Assembly (NCBI RefSeq): GCF_900104705.1
Contig: NZ_LT629734.1
Span: 2,709,211 to 2,773,210 of the forward strand
From: Agrococcus carbonis
Lineage (GTDB): Bacteria; Actinomycetota; Actinomycetes; Actinomycetales; Microbacteriaceae
Direction: 5' to 3'
DNA: 64,000 nucleotides
Position 1 is the stretch's first letter. Each line of letters opens with the position of its first letter. The notes beneath the pieces were generated by a model. The model saw only the letters and a list, made by a program, of their open reading frames with translations. It had not been told where the DNA came from and searched no databases. Shown piece by piece: positions 11,030-19,308 of this stretch. Both the position numbers and the translations under genes were made by a program.

Positions 11030-11574
11030 CCGAGGACCGCACCGCATCCGCCGCGCCCACCGGAGCCGCCGCATCCGAGCGCCGCATCACGCAGCGCGGC
11101 CTCTACTTCGACGAGCTCGAGGAGGGCGTCGTCTACGAGCACCGGCCCGGCCGCACGATGACCGAGACCGACAACGTGCTGTTCACGACGCTCACGATGA
11201 ACCCGCAGCCGCTGCACCTCGACCGCGCGTGGAGCGAGACGACCGAGTTCGGCGAGCCGCTCATGAACTCGATGCACACGCTCGCGACCATGGTCGGGCT
11301 GTCGGTGGGGCAGCTGACGCAGGGCACGATCGTCGCCAACCTCGGCTTCAGCGAGGTGTCGTTCCCGGCGCCGGTGCGCCACGGCGACACGATCTACTGC
11401 GAGACGCGCGTCACCGCCAAGCGCCCCTCGAAGTCGCGGCCCGGCCAGGGCATCGCGACCTTCGAGCACCTCGCGCGCAACCAGCACGGCGACGTCGTCG
11501 CGAAGGCGGTGCGGCAGGTGCTCATGCAGGGGAGCCCCGGCGCCTCGGGCGAGGCCGCGGGGGAGCAGGCATGA
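11026..11574 (+). CDS. MaoC-family dehydratase
   Basis: The 182-residue hot-dog-fold protein has the MaoC signature: 'GRTMTETDNVLFTTLTMNPQPLHLDRAWS' supplies the catalytic Asp/His region, and 'MNSMHTLATMVGLSVGQLTQGTIVANLGFSEVSFPAPVRHGDTIY' the rest of the fold. Family members hydrate enoyl-CoA or related thioesters. The ATG overlaps the previous stop by 4 bases and its own stop overlaps the next start. In leucine catabolic clusters it may act on a branched-chain enoyl-CoA; the exact substrate is inferred. The first ~22 residues are Ala-rich and unconserved. Confidence 0.87.
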
Positions 11575-12401
11575 CGCTCCTCGGCATGGGCCCCGCGCTG
11601 CTGTTCTGCCCCGGCGACCGGCCCGACAGGTTCCAGAATGCCGCAGACCGGGCGGATGCGGTGATCCTCGACCTCGAGGACGCCGTCGGGCCCGAGTCCA
11701 AGGCTGCCGCCCGCGAGGCGGTGCAGGCGGCGTCGCTCGACCCCGCGGGGACGATCGTGCGCGTGCAGGACGCGTCGGCCGACGGCTTCGAGGACGATCT
11801 CGCGGCGGTCGCCGCGTCGCCCTTCCGCACCGTGATGCTCGCGAAGGCCGAGTCGGCCGCGCAGGTCGACCGCGTGGTCGCCGCGGTGCCGGGCGCGCGC
11901 GTGGTGGTGCTCGTCGAGACGGCCCGCGGCGTGCTCGCCGTCGAGCCGCTCGTCGCGCACGAGGCGGTCGTCGGCGTCATGTGGGGCGCGGAGGACCTCG
12001 TCGCGTCGATCGGCGGCACCTCGAGCCGCGACGCGTCCGGCGCCTACCGCGACGTCGCCGTGCACGCCCGCAGCCGCATCCTGCTGGCCGCCGGCGCCTT
12101 CGGGAAGACGGCGATCGACGCGATCCGCACCGACATCGCCGACCTCGACGGCGCGCACGCCGAGGCGGTGGATGCGGCCGCCTCCGGCTTCGGCGCGAAG
12201 GCCGCGATCCACCCCAACCACGTCGAGCCGTACCGGCGCGCGTTCGCGCCGACGGCCGAGCAGCTCGACGAGGCGCGGCGCATCCTCGCAGCCGCCGAGG
12301 CGACGCCGGGTGTCTTCTCGTTCGAGGGCCGCATGGTCGACGAGCCGATCCTGCGGCACGCGCGCAGCGTCGTTGCGCGCGCCCATACGCTGGGGGCATG
12401 A
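11571..12401 (+). CDS. HpcH/HpaI aldolase / citrate lyase beta-like (CitE-like) protein
   Basis: The 276-residue TIM-barrel protein has 'ALLFCPGDRPDRFQNAADRADAVILDLEDAVGPESKAAAR', where the acidic residues of 'DLEDAV' form the Mg site, and later 'VVGVMWGAEDLVASIGG' and 'GFGAKAAIHPNHVEPYRRAF'. CitE-like proteins cleave or hydrolyse (S)-malyl-, citramalyl- or related CoA thioesters. Its start overlaps the MaoC stop. MaoC plus CitE-like pairs commonly accompany actinobacterial leucine/isovalerate operons; the precise reaction here is not known. Confidence 0.87.
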   Translation: MTLLGMGPALLFCPGDRPDRFQNAADRADAVILDLEDAVGPESKAAAREAVQAASLDPAGTIVRVQDASADGFEDDLAAVAASPFRTVMLAKAESAAQVDRVVAAVPGARVVVLVETARGVLAVEPLVAHEAVVGVMWGAEDLVASIGGTSSRDASGAYRDVAVHARSRILLAAGAFGKTAIDAIRTDIADLDGAHAEAVDAAASGFGAKAAIHPNHVEPYRRAFAPTAEQLDEARRILAAAEATPGVFSFEGRMVDEPILRHARSVVARAHTLGA

Positions 12402-12715
12402 GGAGGCTCGCCGCGGCAGCAGGAGCGCTTGTCGTCGCGGTGGCGCTCGCCGGTTGCGCCGACACGACGCAGGCCTACGAGCGCATCACCGTGCTCGAGG
12501 GCGGCGACGGGCTCGCGCTGCTGTGCCTCGACGGCACCGGCGGGGGAGAGCCGCCTGCGTGCAGCGACGACAACCCCGCGATCATGGGGTGGGACTGGAT
12601 CGGCCTCGAGCACCAGGAGGCGGGCGGCGTCCGCTGGGGCGAGTTCCGCATCGTCGGCGAGCAGTACGGCGACATGTTCATGATGTTCGAGCCGCCCGCC
12701 GCTCCCACCCGCTGA
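12398..12715 (+). CDS. Small secreted lipoprotein of unknown function
   Basis: The 105-residue protein has a basic n-region (MRRLA), a hydrophobic core and a lipobox ending 'VALAGC', so it should be processed at Cys20 or so and anchored on the outer face of the membrane. The mature part has two more cysteines (LLCLD, ACSDD), perhaps disulphide-linked, and an aromatic-rich C-terminus. The ATG overlaps the CitE-like stop, making it the last gene of the operon, although no catabolic link is evident. Confidence 0.65.
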   Translation: MRRLAAAAGALVVAVALAGCADTTQAYERITVLEGGDGLALLCLDGTGGGEPPACSDDNPAIMGWDWIGLEHQEAGGVRWGEFRIVGEQYGDMFMMFEPPAAPTR

Positions 12716-12852
12716 CCCGGCCGAGGGTGGTCACGACACGCCGCGCGCGCCGGCTGCGCCGGCCGAGGGTGGTCACGACACGCCGCGCGCAGGCGCCCGC
12801 CGGCGGCGCGTCGTGACCACGCTCACGGGCGCCGGCGGCGCGTCGTGACCAC
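12716..12852. repeat. Direct and inverted repeats between convergent genes (probable terminator region)
   Basis: 'ccgagggtggtcacgacacg' occurs at 12721 and again at 12763 (42-bp period). The inverted form, 'ggcggcgcgtcgtgaccac', occurs at about 12802-12820 and 12834-12852. GTGGTCACGAC and GTCGTGACCAC can pair to form long stems between the bkd operon and the convergent trkA gene. There is no T-run; the role as a bidirectional terminator is inferred from position. Confidence 0.55.
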
Positions 12853-12867
12853 CCGGTACCCAGGCGT

Positions 12868-13581
12868 CTACGCCTGCTGCAGGCGCTGCTTCGCCATCGC
12901 CACCGCGAACGCCTCGACCTTGGGTGTGCGCCCGTGCACGAGCATCGTGTCGCCTGCCTCGAAGCGCGTCTCGGCGTTCGCCAGCACCCACGCTCCCTCG
13001 CGCTTGACGGCGCCGATGCCGACGCCGTGCTGCTGCTGCAGGTTCAGCTCCCGCAGCGGCACCGCCGCGAGCGACGCCGGCACCTCGAGCCGCACCGCCG
13101 CGTAGCCCGGTTCGATCTCGATGAAGTCCTCGACGGCGCCGCGCACCATGTGGGCGACGCGCCGGCCCATGTCGGCCTCGGGCCGCACGACGTGGGTGAC
13201 GCCGAGCTGGTCGAGGATGACCGCGTGCCGCTCGTCGACGGCCTTCGCCCACACCTGTCGCACGCCCACCCGCAGCAGCTGGCTCGTGCAGAGGATGGAG
13301 GCGGTCACGTCGGTGCCGATCGCCACGACGACCCGATCGAAATCCGCGAGCCCGAGCTGCTCGATGAGCTCTGGCTGCGTCGCGTCGCCGGCCACGACGC
13401 CCGTGAGCCGTCCGTTGAGGGCCTGCACCGCATCCTCTCGGTCGTCGATGCCGAGCACCTCGGTGCCGTTGGCCATGAGCTCGAGCGCGAGCGCGCTGCC
13501 GAAGCGGCCGAGCCCGATGACGGCGACCGAGGTCGCCGAGCCGATCGTGCGCGGGTCGAAGGGGTTGCGGAGCCTAGCCAA
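12868..13581 (-). CDS. TrkA/KtrA-family potassium channel regulatory subunit
   Basis: The 237-residue RCK protein has an N-terminal Rossmann domain ('VAVIGLGRFGSALALELM', the GxGxxG nucleotide site, ~15-35) and a C-terminal TrkA-C domain (~150-235). It gates a KtrB/TrkH-type K+ channel in response to bound nucleotide. The start is a TTG at 13581 that overlaps the stop of the channel gene (TTGGCTAG), with a purine-rich GGGGGAAAGG upstream. An ATG-initiated longer frame starting inside the channel gene is not credible. Its partner channel is internally deleted, so its function here is doubtful. Confidence 0.85.
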   Translation of the reverse strand: MARLRNPFDPRTIGSATSVAVIGLGRFGSALALELMANGTEVLGIDDREDAVQALNGRLTGVVAGDATQPELIEQLGLADFDRVVVAIGTDVTASILCTSQLLRVGVRQVWAKAVDERHAVILDQLGVTHVVRPEADMGRRVAHMVRGAVEDFIEIEPGYAAVRLEVPASLAAVPLRELNLQQQHGVGIGAVKREGAWVLANAETRFEAGDTMLVHGRTPKVEAFAVAMAKQRLQQA

Positions 13582-14209
13582 TGACGGGCCTTTCCCCCAT
13601 GAGGTTGTCGCTGAAGAGCGCGAAGCCCGCATTGTTGTAGCTCGAGACCGCATGGAAGACGGCGAGCCAAAGCGCGTGCAACGGATCCTCGCCGCGGCCG
13701 AGCCAGAAGCGCGCGAAGAGCGCGAGTGCCACGACGCCCTCGACGACGAGCGCGATGCGCAGGATGCTCACGACCACCGTGCGCACGCCGCCCGGGCCGT
13801 CGAGGTGCGTCTCCTGGGCGGTGGTGATGCGTGAGCCGAGCGTCAAGCGACGCACCACGAAGATGCCGATGAGGCTCGCGAAGACCATGACGCCGAGGCC
13901 GCCGAGCTGGATGAGCAACAGGATGACGACCTGGCCGAACGGCGTCCAGTAGAGGGCGGTGTCGACGACCGTCAGGCCCGTCACGCAGGCGGCCGAGACC
14001 GCGGTGAAGAGCGCTTCGATCCAGGTGGCCGCGCCGCTGCCCTGACGGGAGACGGGCAGCATGAGCAGCGCCCAGCCGACGAGGTTGAGCAGCACGAAGC
14101 CGCCGAAGATGCGCCTGGCGGGATGCTGTCGCTCCCACAGCTGGATGAGACCCGGACGTGCCCGGCCTGTCGTCTGCACGAGCGCCGAGCATACGCCTGT
14201 CGGCCGCAT
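13574..14209 (-). pseudogene. TrkH/KtrB potassium channel with large internal deletion
   Basis: Only 211 residues remain, against about 450 for the family. The N-terminal half is recognisable, with transmembrane segments and two selectivity-filter pore loops ('FTAVSAACVTGLTVVDT' and 'VFHAVSSYNNAGFALFSDNLMG'). The sequence then jumps directly to 'ERPVIG' and the stop, which resembles the normal extreme C-terminus of KtrB/TrkH. The third and fourth pore loops are missing, and a channel needs all four. The deletion is in frame. The start at 14209 (ATG) is tentative because the frame upstream stays open through the tRNA into the recombinase. Confidence 0.7.
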
Positions 14210-14291
14210 CCGGCGCACCTGCGGATGTGACACGCGGCTGTGCGGCCATGTATAGTGGCAGGGTTGCTCCGACAGCGTCGGAAGCGGCTCT

Positions 14292-14364
14292 GGGTCTGTG
14301 GCGCAGCTGGTAGCGCACCTGCATGGCATGCAGGGGGTCGGGGGTTCGAGTCCCCCCAGATCCA
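14292..14364 (+). tRNA. tRNA-Ala(GGC)
   Basis: The 73-base cloverleaf folds cleanly. The acceptor GGGTCTG pairs with CAGATCC (one G-U), the D stem is GCGC/GCGC, the anticodon stem is CCTGC/GCAGG with loop ATGGCAT (anticodon GGC, alanine), and the T stem GGGGG/CCCCC encloses TTCGAGT. CCA is not encoded. It marks the left boundary of the conjugative element: recombinase coding sequence begins immediately 3' of it on the opposite strand. Confidence 0.95.
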
Positions 14365-16018
14365 CCGCACGCACAAGGCTCGAACCCTTGCCAACGGAAA
14401 CGTTGGTCGAGGTTCGGGCCTTGTTCGCGTCTGCGGCCCAGGTCAGGGCGTTGGCGTTGACCTGCGGATCGAGGAGCATCTCGAAGGGCCGGTTGTGCTC
14501 GACGCGCAGCTCGTTGTCCTCGTCGATGAAGACCTTGGTGAAGAAGGCCTGGTTGCACAGGCGCCGGTTGGTGTCGTCGCAGCGGGTGTAGATGTTGGCG
14601 CAGTTGGCGAGTAGGCCGAGGGCGTCGTCGAGGTGGGCTCGGGCGTCGGCGTAGTCGCCGAAGTGGGCGTCGATGCGGCGGGTCACTTGGTTGAGTTCGA
14701 CGACGATTCGGTCCTGCTCGCGCTTGAGCACGGAGAGCGGGATCGCGTCGGCGTAGTGCGCTTGCATGAGGCGGTCCTGCTCGCTTTCGAGCCGGTCACG
14801 GTTGGTGGTGAGGCGTTCCAGTTCCTCGGTTTCGACGGCCATGAGCCGGTCGAACTCGTGGTGGAGCATGCCCGCGAGGGCGTCCTGCTGGGCGGGCGTG
14901 ATCTGGACGCGGGTGTAGTAGTCCTCGACGAGCTTCTCGACGTCTTCGATGAGCATCGCCTGGCGTGTGCAGTCGGTGCGCTTGGAGTGCCGACCGGAGC
15001 ACACGAAGTAGCAGTAGACGTTGCCGTGGCGGTTCTTCGCGTTGGAGACGATGAGCCGGGAGCCGCACTGGCCGCAGTGGATGGTGCCTTTGAGGTAGTG
15101 GCCGTGGACTTGGGTTGCCTCGACGGCGCACTGGTGCGCGGTGAGCACGGACTGTACCTGGTACCAGACCTCGGCTGGCACGAGTGCCGGGTGGCTTCCC
15201 TTGTAGCGGGTGCCCCTGTAGATGACATCGCCCTTGTAGTACGGGTTGGTCAGGAGCCGATGGATGGTGGATACCGCCAGAGGCTTCGCCGGCCTCTTCG
15301 GCGTGGGCAGGCTGCGCAGCCCGCGCGAGGTGAGTTCGTCGTGGAGTTGGCTGACGCTCCAGTTGCCCGAGGCGTACGCCTTGAACGCCCACTCGATCAT
15401 CGGTGCTCGCTCGGGATCGAGCTCGATGGTGCGGACTTCGCGCCCGAGCTCGTCGCGCTTGCGGACGTTCAAGTAGCCGATGGGCGCGCGCCCGTTCGTG
15501 CCGCCGCCGATGGCCTTCTGGTTCATGCCCTTGGCGACCTCGGTGGCGAGGTTGCGGGAGTAGAACTCGGCGATGGTGGACATGATGCCGTGCAGCAGCA
15601 TCCCGGAGGGGGTCTCGTCGATGTTCTCGGACGCAGACACGAGCATGACCCCGCACTGTTGGAGTGCGAGGTGGATACTCACGTCGTCGGCGCGGTTGCG
15701 GGCGAGCCGGTCGACCTTGTGAACGATGCAGTACGCGACCTTGTTGGCCTTGACATACTGGATCATCCGCATCAGCTCGGGCCGGTCGGACGACTTGGCT
15801 GAGGCTCCCGCGTCGACGAACTCCTCGACGATGCCGGCGCCGAGCTGTTCGGCCTTACGCCGGGTCGCTTCGCGCTGGGCAGGGATCGAGAAGCCTTCGT
15901 CGGTCCCGCCCTTCTCGGCCTGCTCGCGGGTGGAGACCCGCAGGTACGACACGGCGGCAGCCGCAGTCTTGGGCGGGTCGATGAGGCTGGCTGCCGGATC
16001 GTCGGCAATGGTGGTCAT
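14365..16018 (-). CDS. Large serine recombinase (ICE integrase)
   Basis: It starts at ATG 16018. Residues ~22-170 form the resolvase catalytic domain with the nucleophilic Ser in 'SYLRVSTREQAEKG' and 'VDRLARNRADDV'. A recombinase domain follows (~190-310), then a zinc ribbon (CGQCG...CYFVCSGRHSKRTDC, ~325-360) and a coiled-coil region. It should integrate and excise the adjacent element. Oddly, no stop codon precedes the tRNA: the frame runs antisense through tRNA-Ala and on into trkH, making an 814-codon composite. I therefore end the element-borne part at the tRNA edge. Integration probably replaced the natural C-terminus. Confidence 0.85.
14375..14422. other. 48-bp hyphenated palindrome beside tRNA-Ala: candidate attachment site or tRNA terminator
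   Basis: The outer arms AAGGCTCGAACC (14375-14386) and GGTTCGGGCCTT (14411-14422) pair with one mismatch. The inner arms CCAACG (14391-14396) and CGTTGG (14401-14406) pair perfectly around GAAA. Large serine recombinases bind ~50-bp dyad sites next to their own genes, so this could be the hybrid att site created on integration. A terminator for the tRNA is the alternative, although there is no T-run. Confidence 0.4.
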
Positions 16019-16052
16019 CGGGGGCTCACTCTCACGCGGTTCGACCCTCGCG

Positions 16053-16128
16053 CTCCCACTGTTGGTGGGAGGGGTGTTGATCGTGAGAGCAGCCGTTGAA
16101 GGCTGTAGGGCGAGACCCGATGGTCTCG
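16053..16128. promoter_or_regulatory. Two perfect dyads upstream of the recombinase gene
   Basis: CTCCCAC-TGTTG-GTGGGAG lies at 16053-16071 and CGAGACC-CGAT-GGTCTCG at 16111-16128, within the 180-bp gap upstream of the recombinase. A TAGAAT -10-like box on the minus strand (16194-16199) overlaps the end of the upstream gene. These are candidate operators controlling integrase expression, assigned by position only. Confidence 0.35.
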
Positions 16129-16199
16129 GTGCGTGTCGCCCGCCGAGCGGCGAGGTTTAGGCCACAACACCCCGCATCGCGAGGCTTGCACAGTTCATT

Positions 16200-16427
16200 C
16201 TACCGGGCGGCTTCAGAGGCGGCCAGGCCATCCGGCGCCGCCCGGTAGGTGTCGGGCACCCGCTCGGCCGCGCGGGCCGCGCGGCTCTCGCCGGTCTCCT
16301 GCAATGTCAGCCGGATGAGAACCTCGGCGAGCTTGTGCAGGTCGGCGCGTTCGCGGTGGACGGCCCGGACGGAGAACGACCGCTCCTCGTAGGGGCGACG
16401 GTCGGTCTTCTTGGCGTAGCGGCTCAT
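16200..16427 (-). CDS. Small hypothetical ICE protein
   Basis: The 75-residue protein starts at ATG 16427 ('MSRYAKKTDRRPYEERSFSVRAVHRERADLHKL'). It is basic at the N-terminus and helical thereafter; no domain is recognised. It follows the DUF4913 gene by 4 bp and is the last gene of the long minus-strand transfer operon. A longer frame reaching 16835 in the same phase is a shadow of the DUF4913 gene. It may be a small DNA-binding or accessory transfer protein, but nothing in the sequence proves this. Confidence 0.6.
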   Translation of the reverse strand: MSRYAKKTDRRPYEERSFSVRAVHRERADLHKLAEVLIRLTLQETGESRAARAAERVPDTYRAAPDGLAASEAAR

Positions 16428-16431
16428 CGGT

Positions 16432-16989
16432 CTACTGCGCTTCGTCGTCGTCCAGGCCGGCGTAGAACTCGTCTTCGGCCTCCTGGCGCTTGCGGACTTG
16501 GGCGATGACGAACTCGACGAACTCGGCGTCCCGGTCGGTGAAGGTGAAGTCCTGGATCGTGGGTGCCGGGTCCTCACCGGGCCACGCAGCTTGCCGGGTC
16601 GGGCGGTCGCGGTCCCCACGAGTACCGCAGGCCGTGACCCAGTAGCGAAGCCGCTCTCGAGCGTCGGCGAAGTCGCGGTGCCAACCGAGCGGCGCGGATG
16701 CGTTCTGCTCGGGGTCGTAGGCCGCGAGCCAATGCAGGTGCAGCGCCGACAGCTCCCAGACCATCTCCGGGTGGTGGTGCCAGAACGGCGGCACCACCGC
16801 GACCGGGAGGCCATAGGTGCGCCGCAGCCAGTCAACCCACCGGTTCAGCGCGAGCCATTCCTGCTCCAGCTCGTGCGCCGTCAGCAGGTTCCAGTTCACG
16901 GGGTGCGGCGGTTCGGGCATGTCCGCGTTCGTGACGCGGGGCGGTCCGTCGAAGACGTCCGGCTCATCCATCTCATGCTGATCGTTCAT
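16432..16989 (-). CDS. DUF4913 domain-containing protein
   Basis: The 185-residue acidic protein has a central segment 'EWLALNRWVDWLRRTYGLPVAVVPPFWHHHPEMVWELSALHLHWLAAYDP' (~45-95), typical of DUF4913, a domain of unknown function found in actinobacterial mobile elements next to VirD4 genes. The C-terminus is strongly acidic (EFYAGLDDDEAQ). The start at ATG 16989 is preferred to an upstream in-frame ATG in the intergenic space. Confidence 0.75.
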   Translation of the reverse strand: MNDQHEMDEPDVFDGPPRVTNADMPEPPHPVNWNLLTAHELEQEWLALNRWVDWLRRTYGLPVAVVPPFWHHHPEMVWELSALHLHWLAAYDPEQNASAPLGWHRDFADARERLRYWVTACGTRGDRDRPTRQAAWPGEDPAPTIQDFTFTDRDAEFVEFVIAQVRKRQEAEDEFYAGLDDDEAQ

Positions 16990-17008
16990 GGTGCTTCGAC
17001 TCCCGAAC

Positions 17009-17449
17009 TCACATGCTGACCGGGGCGTGCGCCGCGGTCGCTGCTCGCTGCGTCGGCTCGTACGTTGCTGCGTCCCGGCCCACTCCATTGCGCGGCGTCC
17101 GGTCGACCTCGTAGCGGGTTCGCGCGGCGTCGTGGCCGATCTTCTTGGCGACGAACTCTTCGCCCTCGATTGCCTGACCGTTGCGCTCGTAGTTGACCGG
17201 CCGCGTGTAGCCCTCGGCGACGAAGTTGTCGCCCTGGGCGAAGCTCGCGTGCGCGTGCTCAGCGGAACGCCCGAACATCACCAAGTGGTGGTAGGTCGTC
17301 CCGGTCTGCGTGAACGAGCCGTCGTCCTCGCGGCGGAAGTGCTCCTTGCCGATACGGGCGAAGAACCTGGCGTCTCCCTTTGCCGTCTCGGTGAGCAACG
17401 GCTCCGAAGCGATGAAGCCTGACAGCGATTCCTGGGTGTGAATGGCCAT
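17009..17449 (-). CDS. ssb: Single-stranded DNA-binding protein
   Basis: The 146-residue protein has an OB-fold-like pattern with 'TYHHLVMFGRSAEHAHASFAQGDNFVAEGYTRPV', as in divergent SSBs of ICEs, and a variable tail without the canonical acidic tip. It would coat the transferred strand or replication intermediates during conjugation. The ATG at 17449 has AGGAGG a few bases upstream. It sits between the coupling-protein and DUF4913 genes. Confidence 0.85.
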   Translation of the reverse strand: MAIHTQESLSGFIASEPLLTETAKGDARFFARIGKEHFRREDDGSFTQTGTTYHHLVMFGRSAEHAHASFAQGDNFVAEGYTRPVNYERNGQAIEGEEFVAKKIGHDAARTRYEVDRTPRNGVGRDAATYEPTQRAATAAHAPVSM

Positions 17450-17529
17450 GATGGCCTCCTCCTGACTCGGGCGACCAACTGCGTGTGGGTCGCTCTGTCA
17501 GGCAGGTGCACTGGAGCTTCCAAGCGTCG

Positions 17530-19308
17530 TCAGGAGGCGGGACGGTGGCGCAGAAGCGCTTCGAGTTCGTCGCGGTCAGTGCGGAGCTGCGCTGCGTCGG
17601 GCCGGGTCGGCCAGGCGCGCAGGTCGGTGACGATGGGCGGCGCAGAGCGCAGCATCGTGATGCCGGTGCCGAACGGCAGTGTTCGGATGCGGTCTGGCGG
17701 CAGGATCGGGACGCGGCGGATCGAGCGCTGATTCGAGCGGGTGCCGTGGTCGCCGAGGGTCACGCTGTCGGTGTGCTCGTCGCGCTCTCCGATGAGCGTG
17801 GAGAGGTCTTGGAGGTCACGGCTGTTGGATGCGCCGCCGAGGATGATCTTGACGATGCTGGCGTCCCAGATCGCGCCGGCCTGATGCTCACTCCACCTGT
17901 CGCGAGCCTGGGCGAGGGACTGCAAGACCGGCATGGTCGTGATCCCGGTGCCGCCACCTTCGGCCATGAGCGTCGGCAGTGACGGCAGCGGCGCGAGGTT
18001 TCCGATCTCGTCGAGCGCGAGCAACAGCGGCGGGTCGAGCCGGGCTCCCGGTGAGCGTGCCGCGAGTCGGCGGGCGGTTTCGATGAGGTCTTCGACGAAC
18101 GCCGCGACCAGCGACGTGGGGGCTCCCGCTCCGGCACCGGTGGCGAGCAGGTAGAGGGTGCCTTGTTCGGTGAGGAAGGTCTCGGGGTCGAAGTGTTCGT
18201 GCGGTCCTGGCGTGACAGCATCGAGTACGCGCGGGTCGGCGAGGGCTGCGAGCGCGAGGGAGACGCCTTGCCAGATGCTGTCGCGGGTCTTGGGGTCGGC
18301 GTCGATCATCGCGGCTAGCGAGTCGTCCCAGCCCATCGCGGCGTTCGGGTGCGAGTTGAGGATCGCGACGGCCTCCGACGCCGCGCTGGGATCAAGAGTC
18401 CACCTGAACAGCTCGGCCGGCTGGCGGCCGTCGAGCGCGGCAGCGTGCAGCAGGCTCTGGAGTGCTGTGCGGGTCTTGCCCTCCCAGAACCCGCCGGACT
18501 CGACCCCGCCAGCACTGAGGCCTGTGGCGGCGGCGAGGCCGTTGGCGCGGATCATCGCGGTCAGCGGATCGTCGCACCCGCGAATGGGCGACCAGCGCAG
18601 CCCGGCGGGGATGCCCTCGGCGAGGTGTTGCGGGTCGAACACGGCGACCGGCCCGCCCTTGCGGCGTCGGTCGCGGAGGGTCGCGGTGAGGTTATCGGGC
18701 CTGGTGCTGGTGGTGACGACCGCTCCGGGTGCGTCGAGGATCGCGTTGATGACGACATGCAGGCCCTTGCCTGAGCGGGGCGGGCCGATCAGCAGGATCG
18801 AGTCTTCGACCGATGCCCAGACCTTCGTTCCACGACTGGCACCGAGCAGGTAGCCGACATCCTGCGGTGCTGGCGACTCCAAGGAGGGCCGCAGCGTGGC
18901 CGCGCGGTGAAGCAGTGCTTTCGCGGATGCGGCGGTCTTGACCTCGTGGCTGGTCGCGATCCCCGCCAGTCGGTGCGGGTCGGTCTCTGTCTTCCGCGTG
19001 TGGCGGCGCAGCACGATCCACACCCAGACGATCCCGGCAGCGAGTCCGCCGAGCAGTGCCGTGCTGACAAGCCAGTAGACGACCGGGTTGAGTCCGTCGG
19101 CACCGAGCGCGGTCGCTGGATCGCCGGGGTTGAACAGTACGGCGAGCCCCGCCGCTGCGCCGGCGTCTGGTTGCGGTGTGCCGGTGAGGAACGCGGCGAC
19201 GCTACCAGCGGCGCGGAGGGCGAGAGCGATCCCGAACATGCCGATCAGGCCAATGAGGGCGGCATTGGTGAGTTCGTCGCCCATGCCCGCGGCTTGCCGC
19301 TGGTTCAT
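17530..19308 (-). CDS. VirD4/TraG-family type IV coupling protein
   Basis: The 592-residue ATPase has two N-terminal transmembrane segments (~12-35 and ~75-95), a Walker A ('LIGPPRSGKGLHVVI', ~165) and a Walker B ('LLLALDEIGNLAPLPSLPTLMAEGGG', ~415). It should link the relaxosome to the secretion channel and pump DNA. Its start overlaps the stop of the upstream gene (ATGA). The gene belongs to the ICE transfer operon. Confidence 0.92.
   Translation of the reverse strand: MNQRQAAGMGDELTNAALIGLIGMFGIALALRAAGSVAAFLTGTPQPDAGAAAGLAVLFNPGDPATALGADGLNPVVYWLVSTALLGGLAAGIVWVWIVLRRHTRKTETDPHRLAGIATSHEVKTAASAKALLHRAATLRPSLESPAPQDVGYLLGASRGTKVWASVEDSILLIGPPRSGKGLHVVINAILDAPGAVVTTSTRPDNLTATLRDRRRKGGPVAVFDPQHLAEGIPAGLRWSPIRGCDDPLTAMIRANGLAAATGLSAGGVESGGFWEGKTRTALQSLLHAAALDGRQPAELFRWTLDPSAASEAVAILNSHPNAAMGWDDSLAAMIDADPKTRDSIWQGVSLALAALADPRVLDAVTPGPHEHFDPETFLTEQGTLYLLATGAGAGAPTSLVAAFVEDLIETARRLAARSPGARLDPPLLLALDEIGNLAPLPSLPTLMAEGGGTGITTMPVLQSLAQARDRWSEHQAGAIWDASIVKIILGGASNSRDLQDLSTLIGERDEHTDSVTLGDHGTRSNQRSIRRVPILPPDRIRTLPFGTGITMLRSAPPIVTDLRAWPTRPDAAQLRTDRDELEALLRHRPAS

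Noticed and set aside
14341..14364. Direct duplication of the tRNA-Ala 3' end as the far att site
   Set aside because: I read the sequence to the right of the ICE for GTTCGAGTCCCCCCAGATCC and saw no second copy; serine recombinases also need not duplicate a tRNA end.
13574..16018. A single 814-residue recombinase-TrkH fusion protein
   Set aside because: The middle is the antisense of tRNA-Ala and intergenic DNA; both ends are separate known proteins, so the open frame is a by-product of element insertion, not an evolved fusion.
16428..16835. Longer version of the 75-residue protein reaching back to 16835
   Set aside because: The extra part overlaps the DUF4913 gene in another phase and looks like its shadow; ATG 16427 fits the 4-bp spacing to the upstream gene.
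18158..18853. Plus-strand open frame opposite the VirD4 gene
   Set aside because: It is the antisense shadow of the conserved ATPase core, and no gene-like features were found.
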